This document shows, piece after piece, positions 17,128 through 26,408 of a stretch of DNA of 64,000 nucleotides; within the stretch, counting starts at the first letter, position 1, and each line of letters begins with the position of its first letter. A model generated the notes under the pieces. The model saw nothing but the letters and a program-made list of their open reading frames with translations, made no database searches and had not been told where the DNA came from. Source of the stretch: CAWIHS01 sp963836005 (GTDB lineage: Bacteria; Pseudomonadota; Gammaproteobacteria; GRL18); contig CAWIHS010000006.1 of NCBI GenBank assembly GCA_963836005.1, positions 124,001-188,000 on the forward strand, in the 5' to 3' direction. The translations under genes were made by a program, and so were the position numbers.

Positions 17128-17149
17128 TACTTCTGTTAAGAAGTATAGT
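17128..17149. promoter_or_regulatory. Hairpin in the leader of the alanine symporter gene
   Basis: ATACTTC / GAAGTAT stem with a six-base loop, about 55 bp ahead of the ATG. It could be an operator or leader stem; its role is unknown. Confidence 0.35.
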
Positions 17150-17205
17150 TGCAATTGTATCGGTTTGGGTATCATAATTCAAAAAACAGAATAAAAGGAA
17201 TCCTT

Positions 17206-18564
17206 ATGGAATTATTAAATAGTCTGCTGACACAGTTTAATGGACTGGTGTGGGGAAAACCGATGCTGGTTATGATTTTGGGTACTGGCGTTTTTTTAAC
17301 CATTGGACTGAAATTTATGCCCCTGCTAAGCCTGGGAAAAGGTTTCAGATTACTCTGGCAGGGTAGAGCAAAAACTGATCAGGAAGGTGAAATATCACCT
17401 TTCAATGCACTGATGACCTCACTCTCAGCCACTATTGGTACCGGTAATATCACCGGAGTAGCCACTGCCATTTTTATTGGCGGGCCCGGTGCTTTATTCT
17501 GGATGTGGATCACGGCTTTGATTGGTATGGCAACCAAGTATTCTGAAGCCGTCTGCGCCGTCAAATATCGTGAAATCGATGCGAACGGCAACCATGTGGG
17601 CGGCCCCATGTACTATATTAAAAATGGTCTGGGTAAAAAATGGCTTTGGCTGGGCTTTTTATTTGCTCTGTTTGGTGCTTTGGCTTCATTTGGCATCGGT
17701 AATACTGTGCAGGCCAATTCGGTGGCGCATGCACTGGAAACACAATTTAACATCCCGCTGTGGCTAACAGGGCTGGTCTTGCTGCTGCTGACTGCTGCAG
17801 TGGTTCTGGGAGGTATTAAACGTATTGCCTCTGTGGCCGGCAAACTCGTGCCTTTTATGGCGTTAGCTTATATGGCTGCCGGAATTATTGTACTAGTAAC
17901 ACATTTTTCAGCTATTCCCGCGGCGATAATGTTGATCGTGAAAAGTGCTTTTTCACCAGTGGCGGCGACCGGCGGCTTTGCCGGTGCGACAATTATGCTG
18001 GCAGTTCAGTGGGGGGTAGCGCGGGGTATTTTCTCCAATGAAGCAGGACTGGGAAGCGCACCTATTGCCCACGCTGCAGCCCGCACCAATGATCCGGTCC
18101 GACAGGGTATGATAGCCATGCTGGGAACTTTTATTGATACCATTGTCGTCTGCAGTGTAACCGGTCTGGCCATTGTTTTAACGGGTGTCTGGAGCAGCGG
18201 TGCTCAGGGAGCAGCACTGACTATTGCCGCGTTTGATCAGGTCATGCCTAATACCGGAGGTATTCTGGTCAGCCTGGCTCAGGCGGTGTTTGCTTTTACC
18301 ACGATCCTGGGCTGGAGCGTATACGGCGAGCGCTGTGTGGAATATCTGTTCGGGGTGCGCTCTATTGTTATTTTCAGAATACTCTGGATAGCAGTGATCC
18401 CTGTCGGCGCAATGAGTGAACTGAGTTTTATCTGGCTGTTGGCTGATACCATGAATGCTCTGATGGCCATCCCGAATTTGATTGCATTGCTGTTGCTCAG
18501 TCCGGTGATCATTAAGCTGACGAGGGAATATATGCTTAAATCCCGGCAAGAAGAGCAAAGCTAA
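17206..18564 (+). CDS. Sodium:alanine (AGCS family) amino-acid symporter
   Basis: Inner-membrane carrier of the alanine-or-glycine:cation symporter family. I choose the ATG at 17206 (MELLNSLLTQFNGLVWG), preceded by AAAAGGA, rather than a TTG 19 codons upstream. The 452 residues contain the AGCS hallmarks SATIGTGNITGVATAI, GGPMYYI and RGIFSNEAGLGSAPIAHAAA and about eleven membrane segments. The substrate is probably alanine or glycine; uptake of glycine would fit the nearby cleavage system, but that link is inference. Confidence 0.9.
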   Translation: MELLNSLLTQFNGLVWGKPMLVMILGTGVFLTIGLKFMPLLSLGKGFRLLWQGRAKTDQEGEISPFNALMTSLSATIGTGNITGVATAIFIGGPGALFWMWITALIGMATKYSEAVCAVKYREIDANGNHVGGPMYYIKNGLGKKWLWLGFLFALFGALASFGIGNTVQANSVAHALETQFNIPLWLTGLVLLLLTAAVVLGGIKRIASVAGKLVPFMALAYMAAGIIVLVTHFSAIPAAIMLIVKSAFSPVAATGGFAGATIMLAVQWGVARGIFSNEAGLGSAPIAHAAARTNDPVRQGMIAMLGTFIDTIVVCSVTGLAIVLTGVWSSGAQGAALTIAAFDQVMPNTGGILVSLAQAVFAFTTILGWSVYGERCVEYLFGVRSIVIFRILWIAVIPVGAMSELSFIWLLADTMNALMAIPNLIALLLLSPVIIKLTREYMLKSRQEEQS

Positions 18565-18576
18565 AGTTGTACGTAA

Positions 18577-18660
18577 TTAACCTGAACTCTGTTTAAGCAA
18601 GAGAGTAAAAGTATGCCCTCAGTATGTATATTTTATTATCCAAAGTTCAGGTTAACTACT
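18577..18660. repeat. Inverted repeat downstream of the symporter gene
   Basis: AATTAACCTGAACT at about 18577 pairs with AGTTCAGGTTAACT about 60 bp later. No T-run follows directly. It may be a small palindromic element or a terminator for convergent genes. Confidence 0.45.
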
Positions 18661-18731
18661 TAGATATCTATAAGATCGTGCAAGCTGCAAGGTAAACTTC
18701 GTTCCCACTCAGGAGCATGGGAAGCAGATGT

Positions 18732-19430
18732 TTAAACCTGTAATCGCAGGCCGATATTGAATAATGAGAATACACCAAAGGCGATGATCATAGAGCCGGC
18801 GGTGATCCTGACCCAGCGTTTTTGAATGAAACCGGACAGCGCTGCAGCAAAAACACCCATAGCCAGCAGCATGGGCAGGGTACCCAGGCCAAAGCTGAGC
18901 ATCAGCAGTCCGCCTTCTAAAGCACTGCCAGTGGTGATGGACCAGAAGAGTATCGTGTACACCAGGCCGCAGGGCAGCCAGCCCCATAAAGCACCAAGGA
19001 TCAATGCCTGAGTGGGGGAACTGACCGGGATGAATTTACGGCTGATGGGCTCGACATGCTTCCAGATAAAACCGCCAGCCTGTTCAACCCTGCGCAGCCC
19101 ATTCCACCAGCCTGCCAGATAAAGCCCCAGTACAATCATAAACAGAGCCGCTAATACTTCCAGTCCGTACTGAACACTTCTTAATGCCGTCAGATTGGCA
19201 GCCAGCATACTGATCCCGCCTACCAGTGTGCCCGCCAGCGTATAGCTGAAAATGCGTCCGCTATTGTATGCCAGCAGATAGGGAAACTGTTTTAATTTAT
19301 TGCTGTTATCATTATCATTCTTGATACCAAATGTGAGTGCACCTACGATGCCGCCGCACATTCCAAGACAATGCACACCGCCCAGTAAGCCGGCTATGAA
19401 CGCTGTCAGGTAGGAGGCTTCAACTGGCAT
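18732..19430 (-). CDS. TauE/SafE-type (UreH-like) membrane protein
   Basis: Six-helix membrane protein of the sulfite-exporter TauE/SafE or UreH-domain type; members act in export of small anions or in metal delivery for cytochrome oxidase assembly. The 232 residues start with FIAGLLGGVHCLGMCGGIVGA, typical of the CcoS-neighbour YtfN/UreH-like group, and have a mirrored second half (LGALWGWLPCGLVYT). The metal-type motif HCLGMCGG suggests metal handling rather than sulfite export. Its ATG overlaps the xth stop by one base. Confidence 0.78.
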   Translation of the reverse strand: MPVEASYLTAFIAGLLGGVHCLGMCGGIVGALTFGIKNDNDNSNKLKQFPYLLAYNSGRIFSYTLAGTLVGGISMLAANLTALRSVQYGLEVLAALFMIVLGLYLAGWWNGLRRVEQAGGFIWKHVEPISRKFIPVSSPTQALILGALWGWLPCGLVYTILFWSITTGSALEGGLLMLSFGLGTLPMLLAMGVFAAALSGFIQKRWVRITAGSMIIAFGVFSLFNIGLRLQV

Positions 19431-20224
19431 TATAGATCCCTGTCGTAAGTCATGATGAGCGGAGCGTGATCGGAAAAGCGCTGTTCTTTGTAGATACTGG
19501 CCGATTGCAGGTCTGCTACCAGTGAGGGCGAAATGACCTGATAGTCAATACGCCAACCTGTGTTATTGGCCCAGGCCTGACCTCGATTAGACCACCAGGT
19601 GTATTGATCAGGCTCCTGATTTAGCACCCGGAATGCGTCTACCAGGCCGATATTATCCTCATCGGCTACGCCAAACAACTTATCCATCCAGGCACGTTCT
19701 TCCGGCAGGCAACCGGAACGTTTTTTATTGCCATTGAAATTTTTAATATCAATTTTTTTATGTACGATATTCCAGTCTCCACAGATAATAAATTCTCTGG
19801 AAAATGAAGATTTCACCATGTTTTTAAGTATCGGGGTGATGCAGTCCAGAAACTGCATTTTCAGTTCCTGGCGGTGATCTTTTGAGGAACCCGATGGCAG
19901 ATAGAGCGAGGCAATGCTGAGTTTGCCAAAATCAGCCTGGATATAGCGACCTTCAGTATCAGCCACTTCCCAGCCCAGTCCGTTGCTTATCTTATCAGGT
20001 GCTTTTTTGCTATAGATGGCGGTACCGCTATAGCCTTTTTTTTGGGCATCAAAAAAATAACGGTAATATCCCGGCGGCGAAAAAACCGCTTCGTGCAGTT
20101 GATCGAGCTGGGCTTTGGTTTCCTGAATACAGACCACATCCGGGGATTCTTTCAGCATCCAGTCAAAAAAACCTTTTTTGGCAGCTGCGCGGATCCCGTT
20201 AACATTGGCAGAAATAATTTTCAT
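19430..20224 (-). CDS. xth: Exodeoxyribonuclease III / AP endonuclease
   Basis: Base-excision-repair nuclease that cleaves at abasic sites and trims 3' ends. All exonuclease-endonuclease-phosphatase motifs are present in order: NVNGIRAA near the N-terminus, CIQETKA (metal-binding Glu), LYLPSG, CGDWNIVH (catalytic Asp and Asn) and the terminal SDHAPLI (catalytic His). Length (264) is normal. It is coupled by a one-base overlap to the TauE/SafE-like gene downstream and faces pyrE divergently. Confidence 0.95.
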   Translation of the reverse strand: MKIISANVNGIRAAAKKGFFDWMLKESPDVVCIQETKAQLDQLHEAVFSPPGYYRYFFDAQKKGYSGTAIYSKKAPDKISNGLGWEVADTEGRYIQADFGKLSIASLYLPSGSSKDHRQELKMQFLDCITPILKNMVKSSFSREFIICGDWNIVHKKIDIKNFNGNKKRSGCLPEERAWMDKLFGVADEDNIGLVDAFRVLNQEPDQYTWWSNRGQAWANNTGWRIDYQVISPSLVADLQSASIYKEQRFSDHAPLIMTYDRDL

Positions 20225-20318
20225 GAATTTTAGCTGTTAAAAATGTTTGGCTATTATAACCTAACACAGAAAGAGTTAATGTATAATTTCAGTTTAAATC
20301 AAACTATCAGGTTATAGC

Positions 20319-20960
20319 ATGCAGCCTTATCAACGAGAGTTTATAGAATTTGCAATTAATACCGGTGTTCTGCGTTTTGGTGAATTTACGCTCAAATCAG
20401 GGCGAATCAGCCCGTATTTTTTTAACAGCGGCTTGTTTGCTACCGGGGGAGCATTGGCACGTCTGGGACGGTTTTATGCCACGGCGCTGCAGGACAGTCA
20501 AATTGAGTATGATATGTTATTTGGCCCGGCCTATAAGGGGATTCCTCTGGCCTCCAGTTGCTGCATAGCGCTTGCTGATGAACACCAGCATGATATTCCT
20601 TATAGCTTTAACCGTAAGGAAGCCAAAGATCATGGTGAAGGCGGTATGATTGTCGGAGCCGCTTTAAAGGGTAAAGTAATGATTATTGACGATGTGATTT
20701 CAGCCGGAACTTCAGTACGTGAATCAATCGATTTGATAAAGGCTGCCAGGGCAACACCTGCGGGGGTGCTTATTGCACTGGATCGCCAGGAGAAAGGCAA
20801 GGGGGAATTATCGGCTATCCAGGAAATAGAACAGCAGTATCATATGCCTGTTGCCAGCATTATCAAACTGGAGCATTTGATAGATTACCTCAAAGACAGT
20901 GTGGCGCTGGCCAGGTATTTTCCTAAAATTAAGACCTACAGAGAACATTACGGAGCCTGA
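20319..20960 (+). CDS. pyrE: Orotate phosphoribosyltransferase
   Basis: Makes orotidine monophosphate from orotate and PRPP in pyrimidine synthesis. The 213 residues show TLKSGRISPYFFNSG, GPAYKGIPLA, SFNRKEAKDHGEGG (catalytic loop) and the PRPP motif VMIIDDVISAGTS. A TATAAT at 20282-20287 stands close upstream. It is divergent from xth and stands alone, as in many gammaproteobacteria where rph is the usual other neighbour (absent here). Confidence 0.96.
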   Translation: MQPYQREFIEFAINTGVLRFGEFTLKSGRISPYFFNSGLFATGGALARLGRFYATALQDSQIEYDMLFGPAYKGIPLASSCCIALADEHQHDIPYSFNRKEAKDHGEGGMIVGAALKGKVMIIDDVISAGTSVRESIDLIKAARATPAGVLIALDRQEKGKGELSAIQEIEQQYHMPVASIIKLEHLIDYLKDSVALARYFPKIKTYREHYGA

Positions 20961-21064
20961 GACGAGGTCAGTTTAAGCTGTAATCACTGCTCAGCCTGGC
21001 CAGGCTAATACCCAGAGTACCTGCTGTCAGTCCAATTTCAAAAAACTCTTACCCATCCTGAGAT

Positions 21065-21433
21065 TCACAGCCGGGATAATACTAATTGCTCTTTTTCTTC
21101 CTGAGTCAGCAGGATCGGGTTGGTTTTCATACTGCTTGCACTGATATTCTCGACCAGGCGGGTAACATCGTCAGCGGTTACGCCATAAGCCGATAAAAGC
21201 TGCAGACCCATCTGTTTAGTCCAGTCCCGCAACAACTGGATTAAACGCTGATGTGCTTGCTGCATTGATAACCGGGGCTGCCGGGTCATCAGTCGGCCTG
21301 TATCAGCATGGTCTTTGACCTTTTCAGACAGCACATTGATTACGCCCTCGCCATACACAATACGTGGAAATCGGGACAGCTCAAAGGAAAAATTATCATA
21401 CATAGCAGGTCGGCCTGGAAAAAATTGAGACAA
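21065..21433 (-). pseudogene. Iron-containing alcohol dehydrogenase with a large internal deletion
   Basis: The 122-codon frame joins the N-terminus of a group-III alcohol dehydrogenase (MYDNFSFELSRFPRIVYGEG, from the ATG at 21403) to the extreme C-terminus (ADDVTRLVENISASSM then KTNPILLTQEE). Family members are about 380-390 residues, so roughly 270 residues, including the NAD site and the metal-ligand histidines, are gone while the frame stays open. It cannot be an active dehydrogenase. A GxGxxS-type nucleotide motif and the HaxxH-type ligands are not visible. Expression as a short protein is possible but unsupported. Confidence 0.75.
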
Positions 21434-21563
21434 AAGTTGAAAAGGGATTATATAATGAATCTCAAAATCAGGATATTATCTGATTGAGTTTTATAAACTG
21501 GCAAATGTGCCATGCATGAAACTGATTTTGAAAACCAATACTGAAAAGAGGCTAGAGTAAAAT

Positions 21564-22508
21564 ATGTTGAAAATTTGTGTCATTGGCGGTTCAGGATTTG
21601 TTGGAACTCATCTGGTAAATACTCTGGCTGAGCGGGGACATCAGGTTAAGGTGATCAGCAGAAGGCCGGAACGTTGCCGATATTTAACAACACTGCCGGA
21701 TGTAAGAGTCGTTTCAACTGATTTTTTTGGCAGCAAAATTCTGGAACGTCAGCTTGATAGCTTTGATGTGGTGATTAATCTGGCGGGAATTCTTAATCCT
21801 GTGGGCAGCAATAGCTTTGAACAGGTCCATGTAGATATTGCCAAGCGAATTGCTGAAGCAGCAGAAGCTGTTGAAACACCACAGCTATTGCACATGAGTG
21901 CGCTGAATGCCGATGAAAAAAATGCTCCCAGTGAATATTTACGCAGCAAGGGAAAAGCCCAGAACATTGTGCACAGTATAGACAAAGTGAATGTCACCAG
22001 CTTTTCACCATCGGTGATTTTTGGGCCGGGTGACAGCTTTTTTAATCGTTTTGCCGCATTATTGAAACAGCTTCCGGGTGTTTTTCCTGTTTTTTGTTCG
22101 CAAGCTAAATTTGCGCCTGTGTATGTGGGAGATGTAGCTGATGCGTTTGTTAACAGCATAGATAATAAGGCTGTCTTCGGCAAAAATTATGCTTTATGCG
22201 GACCGCATAGTTACACGCTCAGGGAAATTGTGCAATTTACAGCTCAGCAGATAAATACTAATACCATGACTTTGCCGCTGAATAAATTTTTCTCTAAACC
22301 TGCCGTATGGGTCATGGATAAGTTTCCCGCTGCACCGATGACCATGGACAATTATCGAAGTATGCTCAAAGACAGTGTCTGCGCTGAGCCTGTTGCAGAA
22401 GAATTGGGTCTTAATCTACATTCAGTTGAAGCCATTGTGCCACAATATTTGGCGGGGCAAAATTTTGAAGCGATGATGGATCATTTCAGAGAATATTCAA
22501 AACGATAA
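21564..22508 (+). CDS. NDUFA9-like NAD(P)-binding SDR protein
   Basis: Atypical extended SDR of the complex-I NDUFA9/39-kDa subunit family. The 314 residues open with the Rossmann motif CVIGGSGFVGTHLV, continue with VINLAGIL, and have HMSALNAD and SPSVIFGPGDSFFNRFA. The classic YxxxK is relaxed (SEYLRSKGKAQ, with Y and K spaced differently). Bacterial members are widespread in proteobacteria, often beside cca or pyrE, as here; the function is undefined, perhaps sugar-nucleotide or quinone-related. cca follows 95 bp downstream. Confidence 0.85.
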   Translation: MLKICVIGGSGFVGTHLVNTLAERGHQVKVISRRPERCRYLTTLPDVRVVSTDFFGSKILERQLDSFDVVINLAGILNPVGSNSFEQVHVDIAKRIAEAAEAVETPQLLHMSALNADEKNAPSEYLRSKGKAQNIVHSIDKVNVTSFSPSVIFGPGDSFFNRFAALLKQLPGVFPVFCSQAKFAPVYVGDVADAFVNSIDNKAVFGKNYALCGPHSYTLREIVQFTAQQINTNTMTLPLNKFFSKPAVWVMDKFPAAPMTMDNYRSMLKDSVCAEPVAEELGLNLHSVEAIVPQYLAGQNFEAMMDHFREYSKR

Positions 22509-22603
22509 TTAGCCATAATCAGGCGATAGATGAAAGATCAACAGCCCCTTGTGTGCCTCCATTTATGGGTGGATGAAACTTAATCACCTGGAAACTTATT
22601 TCT

Positions 22604-23845
22604 ATGCAGATTTATATGGTCGGTGGTGCAGTCAGAGACAAACTGCTCGGCAGAGACATCGTTGATCGCGACTATGTTGTTGTGGGTGCAACAGTGGACG
22701 AGATGCTGGCGTTGGGTTATACCCCGGTAGGTAAGGATTTTCCGGTTTTCCTGCATCCTGATACGCATGAAGAATACGCGCTGGCGCGCACTGAAAGAAA
22801 AGTTTCCAGAGGCTACCATGGGTTTGAGTTTTATACCGCCGATGATGTGACGCTGGAGCAGGATCTGGTGCGCCGTGATCTGACTATCAATGCGATAGCC
22901 GAAGATGAGCATGGGCAAATTTATGATCCCTATCATGGCGTCGAGGATATAGAAGCGCGTATTTTACGTCATGTTTCCCCTGCCTTTGCGGAAGATCCCC
23001 TGAGAATTTTACGGGTTGCCCGTTTTGCCGCATACTATGCCAGATACGGCTTTGCTATTGCCGATGAAACCATGCAATTGATGCGTTCTCTGGTAGAACA
23101 TGATGAAGTGGAAGCACTGGTGGCTGAACGGGTCTGGCAGGAGGTGGAAAAAGCGCTTGCCAGTGATAATCCGCGAATTTTCTTTGATGTGCTCAAAGCC
23201 TGCGGTGCGCTGGCTCGTTTAATTCCTGAACTTGACCGCTTGTTTGGTGTTCCTCAGTCCAGACAATGGCATCCTGAAGTAGATACCGGCATCCACACTA
23301 TGATGGTTCTGGAACAGGCCGCCAGACTGAGCAGTGATAGTGCCGTACGGTTTGCTGCGTTATTGCATGATCTGGGTAAAGGCGTTACCCCGAAAGAGCA
23401 ATGGCCAAAACATCTGCTGCATGAAGCCAGAGGTGTGCCGCTGACCCGGGCTGTCTGTGAGCGTCTCAAGGTGCCGAAACAATTTTCTCAACTGGCATTG
23501 CTGGTTACTGAATTTCATCTTAACTATCACCGCATCGAAGAATTAAAACCGGCTACAGTGGTAAAACTGTTAATCCGCCTGGACGCCATCCGCAGACCAC
23601 AACGTTTTGAAAATTTTCTGCTCGCCTGCGAAGCAGACGCCAGAGGCAGGCCCGGTTATGAGGATCTACCGGATCACAAGACACAATTATTCCGCCAGTA
23701 TCATCAGGCGGCCAAAGCTATTGACCCCAAAAAACTGGTGGATAAGGGGTACAAAGGTCTGCAGATTGCAGAGCAATTACGTTTGCAGAGAATAGCAGCG
23801 ATCCGGGCAGTGGCCGCTAAGGAATCTATCAGGTTTGATGAATAA
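22604..23845 (+). CDS. cca: Multifunctional CCA-adding tRNA nucleotidyltransferase
   Basis: Adds or repairs the CCA end of tRNAs. The N-terminal polymerase head has GGAVRDKLLG and the catalytic DxD in VDRDYVVVG; RRDLTINAIAED follows. A C-terminal HD domain (AALLHDLGKG) of the gammaproteobacterial phosphohydrolase type is present, so this is the 413-residue long form with 2',3'-cyclic phosphodiesterase and phosphatase activity. Its 3' end overlaps the convergent vanZ-like gene by 17 bp. Confidence 0.95.
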   Translation: MQIYMVGGAVRDKLLGRDIVDRDYVVVGATVDEMLALGYTPVGKDFPVFLHPDTHEEYALARTERKVSRGYHGFEFYTADDVTLEQDLVRRDLTINAIAEDEHGQIYDPYHGVEDIEARILRHVSPAFAEDPLRILRVARFAAYYARYGFAIADETMQLMRSLVEHDEVEALVAERVWQEVEKALASDNPRIFFDVLKACGALARLIPELDRLFGVPQSRQWHPEVDTGIHTMMVLEQAARLSSDSAVRFAALLHDLGKGVTPKEQWPKHLLHEARGVPLTRAVCERLKVPKQFSQLALLVTEFHLNYHRIEELKPATVVKLLIRLDAIRRPQRFENFLLACEADARGRPGYEDLPDHKTQLFRQYHQAAKAIDPKKLVDKGYKGLQIAEQLRLQRIAAIRAVAAKESIRFDE

Positions 23846-24245
23846 GCTGATGGAGTTTATGGTCAATAAGTTGCAGCATGGATGAAAATGCAGTGCCTGA
23901 CAGCAGATAAGCTGATAAAACGCCCAGTGTATTGGCCAGAGTATCAATCCAGTCAAAGCTGCGATAACTGATTGTGCCCTGCATTAATTCCAGCAGCAGT
24001 CCAAGCCCTATAGACATTAAAACGATCAGGATACGTGTGCTTTGTTGTTGATAAAGCTGAACAAACCAGCCTGTTAGAATGAAGTAGGCCACAAAATGTA
24101 TCAGCTTGTCGTTATACTGAATGCCGACGTCAACATCAGGGACTTTTATTAACGAGCCCAGAATAATCATCAGGGTGTAGGCGATCCCGCAGATCATCCA
24201 CGCATTACGATAATAATATCGACTTGCGGCTAGAGAAACAGCCAT
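23829..24245 (-). CDS. VanZ-like family membrane protein
   Basis: Small integral-membrane protein of 138 residues with four predicted helices and the VanZ-like signature NDKLIHFVAYFILTGW and SFDWIDTLANTLGVL. VanZ-type proteins are linked to teicoplanin resistance in Gram-positives, but in proteobacteria the role is unknown. The start lies inside the end of uppP (16-bp overlap), so it is translated with that gene. Because it always follows an undecaprenyl-phosphate enzyme here, a cell-envelope role is a reasonable guess only. Confidence 0.8.
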   Translation of the reverse strand: MAVSLAASRYYYRNAWMICGIAYTLMIILGSLIKVPDVDVGIQYNDKLIHFVAYFILTGWFVQLYQQQSTRILIVLMSIGLGLLLELMQGTISYRSFDWIDTLANTLGVLSAYLLSGTAFSSMLQLIDHKLHQLIHQT

Positions 24246-25024
24246 AGCAGAAATACTCCAAGCAGTAAACGGTAAATAACAAAAGGTGTCATACCCACAT
24301 TATCCAGAAATTTGATAAAATAATGGATGCAGAGATAGGCGCTAACTGCGGAAAAAATAACCCCCAGTATCAGTTCATTCCAGGGAATAACCTCACCGCT
24401 CTTGATCAGTTTAGCGGTTTCCAGCCCTCCGGCCAGGATAATCACCGGGATTGACAACAAAAAAGAAAAGCGTGCTGCCCCCTTGCGTGTATAACCCAGT
24501 AACAATGCTGCAGTCATGGTAATGCCTGAGCGTGAAGTTCCGGGAATAAGTGCAACCGCCTGAGCCAGTCCGATGAACAGAATGGCTTTCCAGGTCAACT
24601 GATGTTCACTATACTGCTTACGCCCAGAGCTATCTGCATACCATAACAGGCCGCCGAAGATGAGCGTTGTTGCAGCAATAACCAGAGGATCGCGCAGGTA
24701 ATCTACATAGTCTTTGAGAAACAGGCCGGCCAGTCCGACAGGAATGGTACCCAGCAAAACACCCCAGGCCAAAGTGCTGTCACCAGTATGTTTTCTTAAA
24801 CGGATAGATTGCAGCCAGTCATTGAACAGGGGCATTAAATCGTGTCTGAAATACCATAATACTGCAGTCAGTGTGCCGACATGTACCGCCACATCGAAGG
24901 CAATTCCCTGATCATCCCAGCCCAATAGCCTGGGCACAAGGATCAGGTGTGCAGAGCTGGAGATAGGTAAAAATTCGGTCAATCCCTGAACAATTGCCAG
25001 GACCAGTATGTGTATAAAATCCAT
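24230..25024 (-). CDS. uppP: Undecaprenyl-diphosphate phosphatase
   Basis: Membrane phosphatase (BacA family) that recycles undecaprenyl pyrophosphate to the carrier lipid for peptidoglycan synthesis. The 264 residues contain the two active-site motifs, EFLPISSSAHLIL (with Glu17/Ser region) and PGTSRSGITM, and seven to eight membrane helices. Normal length. It is followed by the overlapping vanZ-like gene and preceded, 54 bp upstream, by the MidA-like gene on the same strand. Confidence 0.95.
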   Translation of the reverse strand: MDFIHILVLAIVQGLTEFLPISSSAHLILVPRLLGWDDQGIAFDVAVHVGTLTAVLWYFRHDLMPLFNDWLQSIRLRKHTGDSTLAWGVLLGTIPVGLAGLFLKDYVDYLRDPLVIAATTLIFGGLLWYADSSGRKQYSEHQLTWKAILFIGLAQAVALIPGTSRSGITMTAALLLGYTRKGAARFSFLLSIPVIILAGGLETAKLIKSGEVIPWNELILGVIFSAVSAYLCIHYFIKFLDNVGMTPFVIYRLLLGVFLLWLFL

Positions 25025-25078
25025 GTGTAGAAAATCCTGTTATCACAGTCAGATATTAATGATGCGGGCTATTACGGG

Positions 25079-26311
25079 TTATAGGCGATGCCTTAAATCC
25101 TGAAGTTGAAACGCCGGTAAGGATAGCGGCAAATGACGACTAAGTAAAATTACCTTGAATAATTCACCCATTTCTTCAGGCAGGGTAAGGTGCTTGATTT
25201 GCTGCGCGATACGAGCATATTCAAGCATATTTTCTGTATCAAAACGTTGCGCTATGTCCATTAAACCGCCATTGATTAAAAAATGAGCCTGGGTTGTAAA
25301 TCCCTCAAGCTGCAGTCCATTTTCCAGACCTGTTCGGGCCAGTGCAGAAAAATCTACATGTGCAGTAATATCCTGAATGCCTGGATAGATGAGGGGGTTA
25401 TCATGACGATGATGCTGAAAATGGCACATCAGAGTTCCCATGCCTCGTTGCGGATGATAAAATTCTTGAGCAGTGTAGCCATAATCAACCAGTAAAATGG
25501 CACCGCTCTCCAGCCGTTCACTGATGCTGATAAGCCAGTCGCTGGCGAGGAGGTTGATTTCAGTGATGTAAGCCTGATCAGGTTTATCATTAAGTTGCGC
25601 AAGCGGCTGTTGTATTTTACGGATGCTTCTGGCTCTATCCAGTAAGCGTTGACTGCTGGGGATATCATCCAGCCAGATAAAATGATCGTCTTCAACCCCA
25701 ACATATCGTTCATAGATGGTTTGATGTTCTATTTTGACAAGATGAACCGGCATGGCATCGAGCAGTTCATTTGCAATAATAACACCGTGAAATGGCTTTT
25801 CAGGCAAGTGTTCAAGCCACTCAAAAATCGGGTAGAGGTGGGGAAGTTTTGCTCTGATTTGCTGTTGCTGCCGATCTCTCAATTCAGCACTGAGCTCGAG
25901 GATGAGATATTTTTCCGGTAAACAGTCCTGTCTTTCAAGTTCAGCAACAAGCTCGACCGCCATAATACCTGATCCTGCCCCCACTTCCAGCAGTTTTTTC
26001 TGCTCTGTTAGCGGTAATATTTTGGCACATTGTAATGCCAGACATTGTGAAAAAACAGGCGATATTTCAGGCGCTGTTATAAAGTCTCCCTGGCGGCCAA
26101 ATTTTTGCAGTCCGGCACTATAATACCCCAGTCCGGGTGCATACAGGGCAAGGTTCATATACTCAGCAAAGGTCATTTTTCCGCCTTGCTGTTCAATCAC
26201 ATCGCAGATCAGCTTTTTAACTTTGGCGCTGTGCTGCTGTAATTCTGTTGAGGCTAAAGGGAGTTCATTCTGGATGCCAGATGAAGCGGGAGGTCGTCGG
26301 CTGTCAGACAT
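25079..26311 (-). CDS. SAM-dependent methyltransferase, MidA/NDUFAF7 family
   Basis: Class I methyltransferase of PF02636. Mitochondrial NDUFAF7 dimethylates a complex-I arginine; bacterial members are widespread but their targets are mostly untested. The 410 residues include the opening FAEYMNLALYAPGLGYYSAG, the DFITAPEISPVF block, the SAM site LLEVGAGSGIMA and the family signature IIANELLDAMPV. A FYHPQRGMGTL motif marks the C-terminal half. It is in the same strand as uppP. Possible functional partner: the NDUFA9-like protein nearby, but that is only an association by name. Confidence 0.85.
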   Translation of the reverse strand: MSDSRRPPASSGIQNELPLASTELQQHSAKVKKLICDVIEQQGGKMTFAEYMNLALYAPGLGYYSAGLQKFGRQGDFITAPEISPVFSQCLALQCAKILPLTEQKKLLEVGAGSGIMAVELVAELERQDCLPEKYLILELSAELRDRQQQQIRAKLPHLYPIFEWLEHLPEKPFHGVIIANELLDAMPVHLVKIEHQTIYERYVGVEDDHFIWLDDIPSSQRLLDRARSIRKIQQPLAQLNDKPDQAYITEINLLASDWLISISERLESGAILLVDYGYTAQEFYHPQRGMGTLMCHFQHHRHDNPLIYPGIQDITAHVDFSALARTGLENGLQLEGFTTQAHFLINGGLMDIAQRFDTENMLEYARIAQQIKHLTLPEEMGELFKVILLSRHLPLSLPAFQLQDLRHRL

Positions 26312-26408
26312 ATCAATAAACTTACTGAAAAGATTCTGGCGTATTATGCTAAACTAATCAGCTAATATCTACAATATCTAAAAGAAGATTGGCAGTAGCA
26401 GGACTAGC

